Assembly (NCBI RefSeq): GCF_932526225.1 | Contig: NC_064045.1 | Coordinates: forward strand, 13,200,442-13,264,441 | Length of the DNA stretch: 64,000 nt | Source of the DNA: Nematostella vectensis | Lineage: Eukaryota; Cnidaria; Anthozoa; Actiniaria; Edwardsiidae | Direction: 5' to 3' | Shown here: positions 45,316 to 57,850 of the stretch, piece after piece | Numbering within the stretch: the stretch's first letter is position 1 | How the letters are laid out: each line of letters begins with the position of its first letter | Notes under the pieces: model-generated | The model's input: only the letters and a program-made list of their open reading frames with translations | Databases searched by the model: none | What the model was told of the DNA's origin: nothing | Translations under genes and position numbers: made by a program

Positions 45316-48300
45316 ATGGCGGCAGAAGGTGGAAGTAGAGACCCATCAAGTGTGATGAAAAAAGCAAGGTTGCTAACGCTGCATTCCTCCAGCGAATCGT
45401 CCGTATATCAAGTGAGGAAGAGAACACCTATATACCTATTATTATTTTTTTTTAATTTTCAGGGTCATTGATGACAATGAATTGCAAGAGTTTTGTATCA
45501 AAGTTGTCGGCACTTTACGTGGCCGAGACAGGGGAAGTGATTGTATTAGTCAGCTTAGACGGCTGTTTCTACTGATTGCGGTAACGAGGAGGCGGCGAAG
45601 GCAAGTACACTTGTCGGTTATCGCTGCAAGGTGCTTTTGAATCCAATGCTTGATTTTGAAGTGGCCTTCAGTAGCTTTAGCTATGTCCTGCTATCAGTGT
45701 CATTACAAGGAAAAACAGCAAACAATACTGTAATAAGAGTAAAATTGTAAAGTAGATATGTATATAAGTTCTAAAAATTGTTGACTTTGTTTTCATAGGG
45801 TTACTGCAAATATATAAACAAAATTTAATAAGAGCGGTTTCATTCAATACCCGCCAGGACTCCATCAGCACGATTGCTAAAGATTGAATGAAACTGCGGC
45901 ATCACTAAAAAGCGGAACCGGCGGAAGCAGTATATTTTGCCTAGTTATAGGGGTAGGGATGTCATACTAGGATCACCATTTATTTCCCTAGTATAACATC
46001 CCTACCCCTATAACTAAGCAAAATATACTGGTTCCGCCGGTTCCGCTGGTTCCGCCGGTTCCGCTTTTTAGTAATGCAGATGAAACTCCTCTTATGAAAG
46101 TAGAATATGTGTAAAGTCAACCATGAGAGCAAAAGTAACAGTTTGTTGTCATCAAATTTATAAAATTTGTATAAATTGTAGACATGAGTGGCAAAAAATT
46201 ATATTTTTGCTGTAAAGAAAATTACACATGAATCTAATAATATAATTATTCATTTTAATTTAAGAAACAAAATATTCTTTGCGTGCCTTCATTGAGTTTT
46301 GAAAACCGAGGTGTTTTTGTTTGGGAGAATTCGGGAGCAGATCAGTGGAGCACGCGACCGCAGGTCTACATCTGCTTGAGAATTCCCCAAACAAACACCA
46401 AAACATCCTATGCAAAAGACAAAAAACTTCACAACAGCGCACACTAATGGCGTCATCCCATGCACGCCAGCTCGTGCTCAGAAAACATTAAAAAAAAAAA
46501 CGAAAAACTGGCTTCAAACTCCAAGTAATACTTACTTTATCATTTGGTGGTTCATCTAGTATTTGTACTTATTTTGCAACTTCTTATTCACCTTGGACAC
46601 ATTTTTCACCCGAAGAATAATATTTTTAGTGATAAAAAGCAAAAGTTCGTGGAAATTCACAGGGTTGTTGACTGATGATGCATGAATTCCCCTTACACGA
46701 TTTTATGCTGCGGCATCCCATGACCTTCATCATGTAGTGAAAGTCAGGGCTTCTGGAATTACATGCTTGTGCGGAAGCGTGTAATTTGGCTTTCTCAGCG
46801 TAATCTGCGTAATCCACAAATTTCTGCGTAAACAGATATTCTTCTTAAGAGTGCGATATTTCAAACTGAATTTCGAAAACTAATAAAATGACTAGGCGTT
46901 TTTTGCTAAACCTTTTTCAATGGCCGGTGGCTAGGAGCCAATGTAAACTTGCCTAAAATATTTCTGCGCAAAAATAAACCTTTTCAAGTTATTTTGTGCT
47001 TTTCTTAGGTACAAAATGTAGTTTGGGCGAAACAGTTGATATTCTGTGAAATTTAGCGCGTAATTCAGTAAAGAATCGAGCAAAATTTGGATTTTTAAAG
47101 AAAAAATGTATTGCAAAATCCCGCATAATTTAGCGAGTAAATGATTGATTTTCCGCGTAATTTACCGCATAATTTAGCAAAGAATCCTGCATAATTTTGA
47201 GATTTTTTCCGCGTAATTCCAGAAGCCCTGGAAAGTGGCCAATCCCATCAATCAGAGCGACTGTACTATCTCAATTATTTTATAGTGTGGATTATTTTAT
47301 CTCACAAGGTTTATTGATTGGTAGGATAGAGTTTGATAGAGTTGGTTGGATAGAGTTCTTATTGCTGCTATGACATTACTGAAAAATGAGACTGTTAACA
47401 ACCCTGATATACCAGAACCTGGCCTTTTGCTCATTATAATAGAATTCCAAATTTCTATAAAATAGGATTAGCACATACATAACCAGGCCATATGCATGTA
47501 CTAACATCTTCCCTTAAACACACAGGATTCCCACTGACCTCATAGAGGAATTAAGCAATGCTACCTCAGAGCCGCAGCAAGGCTCCAAGAGATTTAAGCT
47601 CCTGTGTTCTCTCATCCTACGCGAGACCACACCCACCAAGCAGCTGGTCATAACAAGCTTGGATCCCCCTGTTGAGCAGCATGATATCCCTTTATTGCTA
47701 CCGCTGGTCTTGGTGCAAGGGTGTGAGCTAGGGTATTGGACAACACATGTGCCACAGCTGACAAGGTGACAAGTTGTGCAGTTTATCCTTGAGACATGGT
47801 CTTTATTTTCAAGCTCATTTTTGTAGGTAACTATTTTTACCAGTCATAATTGTCACTTATTTAAGTTACTTAGCACTTATTAAGTTACTTATTATCATCT
47901 TCCCAACCACCAGGGTTCAGATAAATTGTGTGACTTTGTTATTTATGATTACTTAAATGTGGATGAAGGAAACCTGAAGATCTTGAACCTTCTGGAGCAA
48001 AGACAAAAACCAACTGACTAAACTCACATCAGAATCAGGAATCTGCAGAACACATCAGTGAAAGGCATAGTTACTACAAAGCGACTCTTTTTTTATCTTC
48101 CTCATCATCACAATCATCACTACCACCATCATTATCAACTAACTTGATTGTTAGATAAAACCAGTTGACATGTGTTCTTACTGTAGTCTTGCTCTGATCA
48201 TGTGTTCCATCTGCCTGGCAGATCATGGGGGTTGGGGTTCCTGTGGACTTTTAGACACTAGCTCTTTGTAGTCTCTATCTGAACATGTGTTTTTCCTGCC

Positions 48301-51300
48301 AGGGGGATCATGGGGGCTGTGGTTCCTGTGGACTTTTAGACAATAGCCCTTAGTAGCCTTGCACTGATCATGTGTTCTTCCTGCCAGGTGGATCATGGGA
48401 GGTGGAGTCCCTGTTGAGCTCCAAACACTAGCCCTTAGTAGCCTAAACCTGATTATGTACTCTCACAAGAACCTCCTTTCGAAAGGTATTTAACATTTTT
48501 AAAAAATATAAGGGAATAACCGTTAGGGGCGTGGCTATTCCCTTCTATTGTGCCCTCCCCTCCCAATCTTACATGTCCTGCTACGGCTCTGATACTTCAA
48601 TGATTCCCTAAGCAGGCAAATATGTCCATCCCCACAAAAATACACGTTCCCCTCACATCTGACCAAGCCCATCCCCCCTCCCCCTGGGCATCTATGTATT
48701 TTGCCTACTTGCCAACTCAGAGCAAGGTATCATTCCTCTCCCCCTGGGCATCTATGTACTATACCTACTCGCCAACTCAGAGCAAGGTATCATTCCTTCA
48801 GAGGAGCTTGGGTCCATGTGCCATCAGATGGCTCACTGGTTGAGGAATGCAAGCACCGTGTCTGCACCAAACCCCTTCCAGAGGCAGATATTTGGTGGAA
48901 GCAAATCTAAAGGGGTAATAATTAAGTTTTAGCCTAATTTTCTTAAGAAAAGGTAGATGGAGAAGGAAATGGAGACATAAAAGCTAGCCTGCTTGCAGTG
49001 ATGCTTAGCTCTTTTTTTGTAAAGCTAACCCAGTGCTTGTGTTGGCTCAGTGCCTAAACATAGAGTGCAGGAGACAGGGGGAAGGGGAGAGGAAGAGGTT
49101 TTTAAGATGTGTTGTACAGCAGCCATACGGAAATAAATCTGCTTGGAATTCTATAGTTAAATTCATCATACCATAGAAAAGGTCAATTTTAGACTAAAAA
49201 ATATTTAATGGACAACAACTTTATTTTCTAAAAGGACAGTATATGTTTCAATCACCAGAGATTAATAGTTGCTGCATCTGCTTTCCTCTTAGTACCAGTC
49301 TGTTGCAGAGATTGATGGCACTGCATCAAGGTTCTTCTTCACAATTCTGACCATTGGTAAGAGAACAGCAAATAATAATATAATCACATGTTTATGTTTA
49401 AGTACTGCTCCATGTAAAAACTAGGCAAAGTCCCAATTGTCCTGAGGCAAAAAGCTTTATTTAACTTTCCCACGTAGGATCTTTTTATACCAAACATGCA
49501 TGCAGGACATTTAGAAGATAGTAAGATTTTGAAGAAATTGCGTGAAACACGCCCTTTGCTATATACCTTACTGGTGATTTTCTGTGGTGAACCAATCAGA
49601 AGAAGCCAGTCGAACAAAAGCTGTTAGTTGTCTTATATTTACAAGGTTCCCCACATAAAATTTACCTGATAAGCTGGATCAGACATAGTAATTAACCTTT
49701 TAACCAAAATATTAAAAAATATTATGAATCATGTTGTGTTATCTGTATCTTATGCTATAATGTTTTGTCTTGGCCAAATCAAAATAGGATAGAATAAACA
49801 AAACCATTTTTGAAATACCAGCATGCATTTGCCGTTGGATTGCCTAGTACACAGAGCGTTACTTATGAATGAGCATGTAGGAATGGTAGGGTGTTATGGG
49901 AACAACAATATAAGACTGTTTATGAAAACACAATCCATTTTTTAAGAGGGCCTGGATCAAGTATGGAAAAGGTGCAGTCTACTGTAGGCATGAAGATAAA
50001 AACCAATACCTTTAATTCCAAGCCGTGAATATATCTTACATAGAAATTACCTTAAAGGGTTGTTAACCTTATATCATATAAATTCAATATGAAGATTACG
50101 ATTTGTTACATTATTTGGTAAAGATCTAATATGAAGAATGTTTCATTGTTACAACCCAGGCAAGTACCCATGATTTTTTTATTAATTTTTTTTTTGGGGG
50201 GGAGGGGGGGAATTCGAAAAAGTGGACCTAATTTTCCAGGGGGCTGGGTAGGGTGGAGAGGGTGAGTTCTCTGGCGTTTATTCTTGGATTTGGCTACAAA
50301 TAGTTTTTCCTATACATTTATGATATACCAGAGTGATCAAAAGTGCCTTTTTTATTTCATTTGCTTATGTTTTATAATTTTGTCTACAAATAGCATGTCT
50401 ATTGTGAACCAGAAGCGGACTTTCCGCCATTGTGGTGGGGTGCGAACGCACCCTGTACCCCCCCCTGGGTACAAACCTTTTGAAATCAGACCTGTATGAG
50501 ATCACAACACAAATAAGAAACGCATATCGTCCCGAAAAAAACCACTATAACTTTTAATTTAACTCTAACTAAATTGGAGGTGGCCATCCCTCCACCTTTT
50601 CAATGTAGGATTTTAACTTAAACTTCTGCTATTGTGTATGCATTGGTTGTCTTTCAATTGTTTAATGTTTAGGGATAATTACAGTATGTAAAAGTGCTCC
50701 TTCAAAAGTGAAAATCTACCATGCGTTGTGAATCTTATCTACCATGTTTACTCTGTAAAGCATTGAGAAACCTGCTCTCCTTTGTTGTACAGCACAGTAT
50801 TGTTTCCCAGATCAAGTCCTTAACATCTACAGCTTCTCAATGCTGCGAACATGGCTCATGAACACAGATGTCCTTCAGCCCACTGACAATAACATCCAAT
50901 CAGGTGTCTTGCTCCAACACTCCCCAATATCAACTCCAAGGTCACTTATAGACACATCCCAGCCATCACGACACAGCTCCCCCTCACAAGAACCCTTCGA
51001 GACAACAGCGACTAGCCTGGACAATCTATCTATTGGATCCCAGACCTCTGCTGGCTTCTACATTCCCATGTCACAGTCTCCTGACAATCAGTCTGGTGCA
51101 CAGTCTCCAGCTCTAGGCTCTTCCCCTGATGACCGTGCCTCACTGTACTCCAGTGGACTGGAGAGGGCTTCAACACCTCTCAGCTTCCCCCTCACCCTTG
51201 AAGAGAGCACAGAGAGGTATGCACCGCCCAAGCGAGGTCACCAGAAAAAGCTTTCCAGGAATATCAGTTTTACCAAGCTGTTTCCACACACTGCTCAGCA

Positions 51301-54300
51301 GGGGCCTCTTACTGGTCAGGAGGAGCTGAGGGAGAAGGCCGTGGAATACTGTTTAAGGGTGCTGCAGCAAAGCGAAAGAAGTAGGTGTTCCAGCAAATCG
51401 ATGACTGATCCATTGGGGTGGGGGGGGGGGGGGTTCAATCACTTCTTAGCAGTATAACACAGAATTACAGGGCCAGTCACATAGAAAACAAGCAAAGACA
51501 AAAAAAATATTACTAAAACAACTTATTTGTCACACATTCACCCTTTGGTGGACATGATAGGGGCATCCTGTCCACATACATTAAAACTGTGGTAACATGG
51601 AAGCATTGTATAGTGCACTCTTCGAGATTCAGGACCCGCCCCTGCGAATACTACTATGCAACAATGGTATGACTAGGAAGGCTATAAACAAGCTGTGGAA
51701 ATCTTTGTAGGTGGTCACATAGGCTAGGTGGAATCAGGGAGATAAACACAAGGTTGAAATTTATATTGTGTACAGTATTAGGCCTTTTGCTGACAAAAGA
51801 AGGCCCCTTCTTTTGTGGGCATAAAGAGAAGTAACAGATTTTAATCTTAAAGAAGAGGTTATGTTTTCTCAAATGCAACACTGCAAAGGACATATTATTT
51901 CCCTTTTTGTACTCACGGATGTACATACTGTAGTGCCTCTTTAAATGAAACAAAATGGAACAAACTTCTTTACAAGGTGTATCTGTTCTTTAGTGTACTG
52001 TATCTCACATATTTTTTCACAGAGCCAGCCAAAATGCAGGATGCTGTTCTACTTGAAGGAGTAAGTAGACATCACATGTTTGTCAATAACTACACTTAAT
52101 GTATCCTTCTATCATCGGTTTTATCCGTCAAATGTATAAGCTACCTCAGGGATTTTGTTACTTAGTATTGCATGCAATCGAATGGAATTTCTGCAATCAG
52201 AGCTATGATGCAGCTGTATTTATTCTTTATGTGTGCTATTTATTGATACTCTAAAGAGTGTCTGTCCAGTCATTCCTTATTAATTCTTAATTGTTGCCCT
52301 CCATCACAAATGAATTTTGCAGAGTATCGTTGAGGCTGTTCACATACTAGACCTCCTGTGCCAAAGTGACAAGTCCCTTGTCCCTAAACTGATTGAGATC
52401 ATACGGCGGCTGTATGGACGCATCACCACCGACATGAGCATGGGCAAGTGGAAGAGGGTGATGCTACCCGTTGTACAGTTCTTCCTCAACCACGGTAACT
52501 TACAGCACCTTATACCGATATTCATACCAAGTGCATCATGTAGTGTAGACGTTATAAACAAGTCTGAATGTCATCTACCACACTACATAATCATCGTTTC
52601 ACTGTACTGGGTAATATCGAGTATCAAAGTCTTTCTTTCTTCAACCGTGAATGTGTAGGCTTTATCTTTTGTATTGAATATGGAATTAGTTGTCTTTACT
52701 TGTTGTAAATCTGAAAACTTTTGTCTCCCCTTGTTTGTCGTGAGTCTGAATTAACTATTGTCTTGCTTGCCTGACAACTTTTATCCTCATTTGTTTTGAA
52801 TCTAGTAACGATTATTTTTACTTGTTTCTCTTGACTCTGACCACTTTACTTGACTGTTTTAACCTGAACTTTGCTTTTTGACTAAACGGTTTTGACTTTG
52901 TCTTGACTGTGTTTACTGTGTGTCCGCCAGGGGAAGCTGTTGTCTTTGATGCTGAGCCCGCATGCAAGATGCTGTTTGGGAACTTTGTTAGTGCATACTA
53001 CTTCAGGTGTGTTTGTAAAGATATACAAATAGTATTTAAACTGTGCTAATATTAAGTATATTTCTTGCAAGCCCAGGTTTCCAATTTTAACCTCAGAATA
53101 TAAGATAATTATGTACATGTTTCTCGGATGAAGGTAATTTCATGTGGCCTTTCTACTCTAATGTTCTTGGTTAAACAATTTTTCACTGAATCATCTTTAA
53201 TTTGATAAACAGTAATGATTACATAAATTGTTTTTTTAAAATACTTCAGTGAAACAAAGGATAAAAACTTCAGTGAGGCTCAATGAGAATGAACAGTTGT
53301 AATGAGGAACAAATTGTGGTCAAGAACGTTCCCTTTTTTTTTAATTGTGATTCCTTATAGCGCTCCATTTGCATTTGATGTTGTGATGTTTTGCCTGAAT
53401 AACATGGAAAAGCTCTGCCTTTCTACAAGTATCTTCATCAAGTTTTTCCCAAACCTGTTAAAGGTATGAAAAGAAATAAAAGTGACCATGCATGAGCGTA
53501 AGACAAACTCCATCTGGAATATACTACTCCTGCACCTCCACAGTGTTGCACTATGATATGGGTACATTTGATGCCTACCAAACTGTTGTTTGTTTATTTC
53601 CTTCGTTACAGATCTTAGCCTGGTTTCCAAGAACATTTCTCATGGAATTCTTGGAACTGCTTCCTGTGATGATGTCAGAAGACTCAGCAGTAGAGGTTAG
53701 ATTTGTAGTGCAATCAAGGAACCCCCCTACACACCAGCACAACCTTATCCCTCAAGGCACTTCCCCTACCCACCAGCACACCCTTATCCCTCAAGGCACA
53801 CACCCCCCTACCCAACAGCACACCCTTATCCCTCAAGGCACACACTCCCCCCACCCACCAGCACACCCTTATCCCTCAAGGCACCCCCTACCCACCAGCA
53901 CACCCTTATCCTTCAAGGCACCCCCCTACCCACCAGCACACCCTTGTCCCTCAAGGCACCCCACTACCCACCAGCACACCCTTATCCCTTAAGGCACACC
54001 CCCCCTACCCACCAGCACACCCTTATCCCTCAAGGCACGCCCCCTACCCACCAGCACACCCTTATCCCTCAAGGCACTTCCCCTACCCACCAGCACACCC
54101 TTATCCCTCAAGGCACCCCCTACCCACCAGCACACCCTTATCCTTCAAGGCACCCCCCTACCCACCAGCACACCCTTGTCCCTCAAGGCACCCCCCTACC
54201 GACCAGCACACCCTTATCCCTCAAGGCACCCCCCTACCCACCAGCACACCCTTATCCCTCAAGGCACCCCCTACCCACCAGCACACCCTTATCCTTCAAG

Positions 54301-57300
54301 GCACCCCCCCTACCCACCAGCACACCCTTATCCCTCAAGGCACCCCCCTACCCACTAGCACACCCTTATCCCTCAAGGCACCCCCCTACCCACCAGCAGA
54401 CCCTTATCCCTTAAGGCACCCCCCTACCCACCAGCACACCCTTATCCCTCAAGGTACCCCCTACCCACCAGCACACCCTTATCTCTCATGGCACCCCCCT
54501 ACCCACCAGCTAACCCTTATCCCTTAAGGCACACACTCCCCCCTACCCACCAGCACAACCTTATCCCTCAAAGTACACCCTACCCACCAGCACACCCTTA
54601 TCCCTCAAGGCACCCCCCCTTCCCACCAGCACACCCTTATCCCCCAAGGCACCCCCCCTTCCCACCAGCACACCCTTATCCCTCAAGGCACTCCTCCTAC
54701 CCACCAGCACACCCTTATCCCTCAAGGCACACACGCCCCTACCCACCAGCACACCCTTATCCCTCAAGGCACCCCCCTACCCACCAGCACACCCTTATCC
54801 CTCAAGGCACCCCCCCTACCCACCAGCACACACCCTTATCCCTCAAGGCACACACCCCCCTAACCACCAGCACACCCTTATCCCTCAAGGCACCCCCCTA
54901 CCCACCAGCACACCCTTGTCCCTCAAGGCACACACCCTACCCACCAGCACACCCTTATCCCTCAAGGCACCCCCCTACTCACCAGCACAGCCTTATCCCT
55001 CAGGCACACACCCTAACTACCAGCACACCCTTATCCCTCAAGGCACACACCCTAACTACCAGCACACCCTTATCCCTCAAGGAACCCCCCTACCCACCAG
55101 CACACCCTTATCCCTCAAGGCACACACCCCCCTACCCACCAGCACACCCTTATCCCTCAAGGCACCCCCCTACCCACCAGCACACCCTTATCCCTCAAGG
55201 CACACCCCCTACCCACCAACACACCCTCATCCCTCAAGGCACACACCCTAACTACCAGCACACCCTCATCCCTCAAGGAACCCCCTACCCACCAGCACAC
55301 CCTTATCCCTCAAGGCACACACCTCCCCTACCCACCAGCACACCCTTATCCCTCAAGGCACACACTCCCCTACCCACCAGAACACCCTTATCCCTAGGCG
55401 CACCCCCTACCCGCCAACACACCCTAATCCCTCAAGGTACCCCCCTACCAACCAGCACACCCTTATCCCTCAAGACATTCCCCTACCCACCAGCAAACCC
55501 TTATACCTCTAGTAACCCTAGCTCTCCTCATTCCTAAAGGAACGTGTGTATTTTCGTAGGTGTTTCATAGTTTGCTAGACCTGCCATGTCTGTCTGCCGC
55601 CATGTGCACATCTTGGAATGCCAGAGGTATGCAGTTCTTTTATTGTACCTGATTACTGGTTAACCTGTGTCTCATCCTGGGTCGCTGCTTTCCTGTGGTT
55701 TATTGTCTGCAGCGAAATCAAGTAGTGATGTTCCCAGCACAAAGCTAACATCTGCTGACTCCTTCCTTGACTCCAAGTACAAACCTTTGTTCAGCTTCAT
55801 CCTGAGGCCTGAAGCAGGGCATGGAGACACCATCAGCAAGTAGGCATTATTATTAGATCACCTACGTCACCATCGTTACCATCACCATCAGAGTTATTAC
55901 TGTAAGCATCAACTTCATCATGATTCTTATTCATCAACATCGTTATCATCGTCTTCATTGTTATCACCACATTCTTAACATGGTCATATCCACCATCCGT
56001 TATCGTTACCATAATGATCTTCTAAAAAAACATAGATATGACCCAGTTGCTTAGCATTTCAAAGTATGGGGTCTTTTACCTCTGCTGAAACGGGTTCGAT
56101 TCCCGGTGGAGATAATTTGACTTGCTGAACGTATGTGAGCTTACTAGAAGCTTGTATTCCTCAGTTCCAGGTTGGGCCATTTTCGACATGTATTAGGATT
56201 TAAAATCTGAAGCGCTTAGAACATGGCCAATACTTTATAAGCGCCATATGAATGCTATTATGATAACAGGCTGGTGGTGTTACACGAGCTGCTTGCTGAC
56301 ATGGTAGAACACCCAAGGGTCATGGTCTCATCACAAATCGTTACACCTTTATTGAGGTTTGTATTGAATCAGAAATCGTCCTACGGTATCTGCAAACTGG
56401 TAACCGCATAAAGCGACCAACTCTACTTACTGACCCAGTTTTCCATCATTTTCCTTGAAATAGTACATCAGATATTTAAGACTAACGTCTACCTTAATAG
56501 GTGTGTACCACCGTGTTATGTAATAACTGCCGATTAATGTAATAACACATTGACGCTTAATGTAATCACCACAAATTTTAAAACAAATTTCGATTCGGTT
56601 CGAGTAAAAAGACAACCAAACTGATGGTAAGTGGTCTAAGGGTCAAGGGGGTGCAACTAAGAGACCATGTGAAGTTACGAATTTTATTTCATCAAGCGTT
56701 GGTATTACATAAAGTGTCAGTTATTACATTATTCGGTGATACTGTGTACCATGGAACTTAACAGTATAACTATCAAATACGTTTCCCATAAAAGAGACCT
56801 CACCCTATCCTCATTGCTGCATGCTTGAGGATCTAGCGCTTCCTCTTTCGGCCGTGTAAAAGACCTTTGGGAGTGCCTGCAAAGGCCGCTTGGTCTCCAA
56901 GCATGTCGTTGATGGTATTTGTAATGTTTTTGCCACATGCGTCAAGGCTTTGCTTAGTTTGTTGATGGTGTTTCTGGTGTTCTCGTTAAGTACATATTTC
57001 AAGGTCCTGATGTCAGAGGCGGACTGTAGCATCGTCAGCAGACTTGTCCCCGTAATCCTGGAGAGGAGTGTGCTGATCTACAACGTGCAGAACTGTGATA
57101 TACACATCAGAAGGTAAGAGCCATTGTATGATTTGTCACATCATCATCATCATCACCATCACCATCATCACCATCACCATCATCACCATCACCATCACCA
57201 TCAGAAGGTAAGAGCCATTGTATGACTTGTCACATCATCATCCTCATCACCATCACCATCACCATCACCATCAGAAGGTAAGAGCCATTGTATGACTTGT

Positions 57301-57818
57301 CACATCATCATCATCATCACCATCACCATCATCACCATCACCATCACCATCAGAAGGTAAGAGCCATTGTATGACTTGTCACATCATCATCATCATCACC
57401 ATCACCATCACCATCACCATCACCATCAGAAGGTAAGGGCCATTGTATGACTTGTCACATCATCATCATCATCATCATCACCATCATCACCATCACCATC
57501 ACCATCAGAAGGTAAGAGCCATTGTATGACTTGTCACATCATCATCAGTATCAAAAGGAATATTATCAAAAGGTACATCAAAAAGCAAAATAGTACAAAT
57601 ACCTTTCTGTCACCCAGTCTGGTTGCGGGTTCAAAACCACGGGCGCAACGCTAGGAAAGAGAATGAAACGAACAGAGGAAATATAATAAGTATAATCATA
57701 TCCATCATCCACTTATTTTCATCGTCAATCCAATACCAGTACCATCGTCATCATCATCGTCATCGTTATCAGCATCGCCATCACCATCACCATCATCACC
57801 ATCACCATCACCATCACC

Positions 57819-57850
<32 letters not shown>

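Larger units (their letters stand above)
33801..47799 (+). repeat. Tandem duplication, unit B (14.0 kb)
   Basis: Starts GAAAATATTCGAGCTAGTTA and ends GAGACATGG at 47799, after which the sequence is unique AP5Z1 intron. It is head-to-tail with unit A and near identical to it, but lacks the composite TTAA insertion. It carries the frameshifted HEPN-STAND gene and the 5' end of the complete AP5Z1 gene. Confidence 0.95.

Noticed and set aside
53700-55537. Proline/histidine-rich frames up to 349 codons
   Set aside because: They are translations of the C-rich minisatellite in an AP5Z1 intron, with true exons on both sides in a different context.
55855-56000. ATC/CAT-rich stretch that could be a microsatellite array
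   Set aside because: Too irregular to call an array. It looks like decayed simple sequence within an intron.
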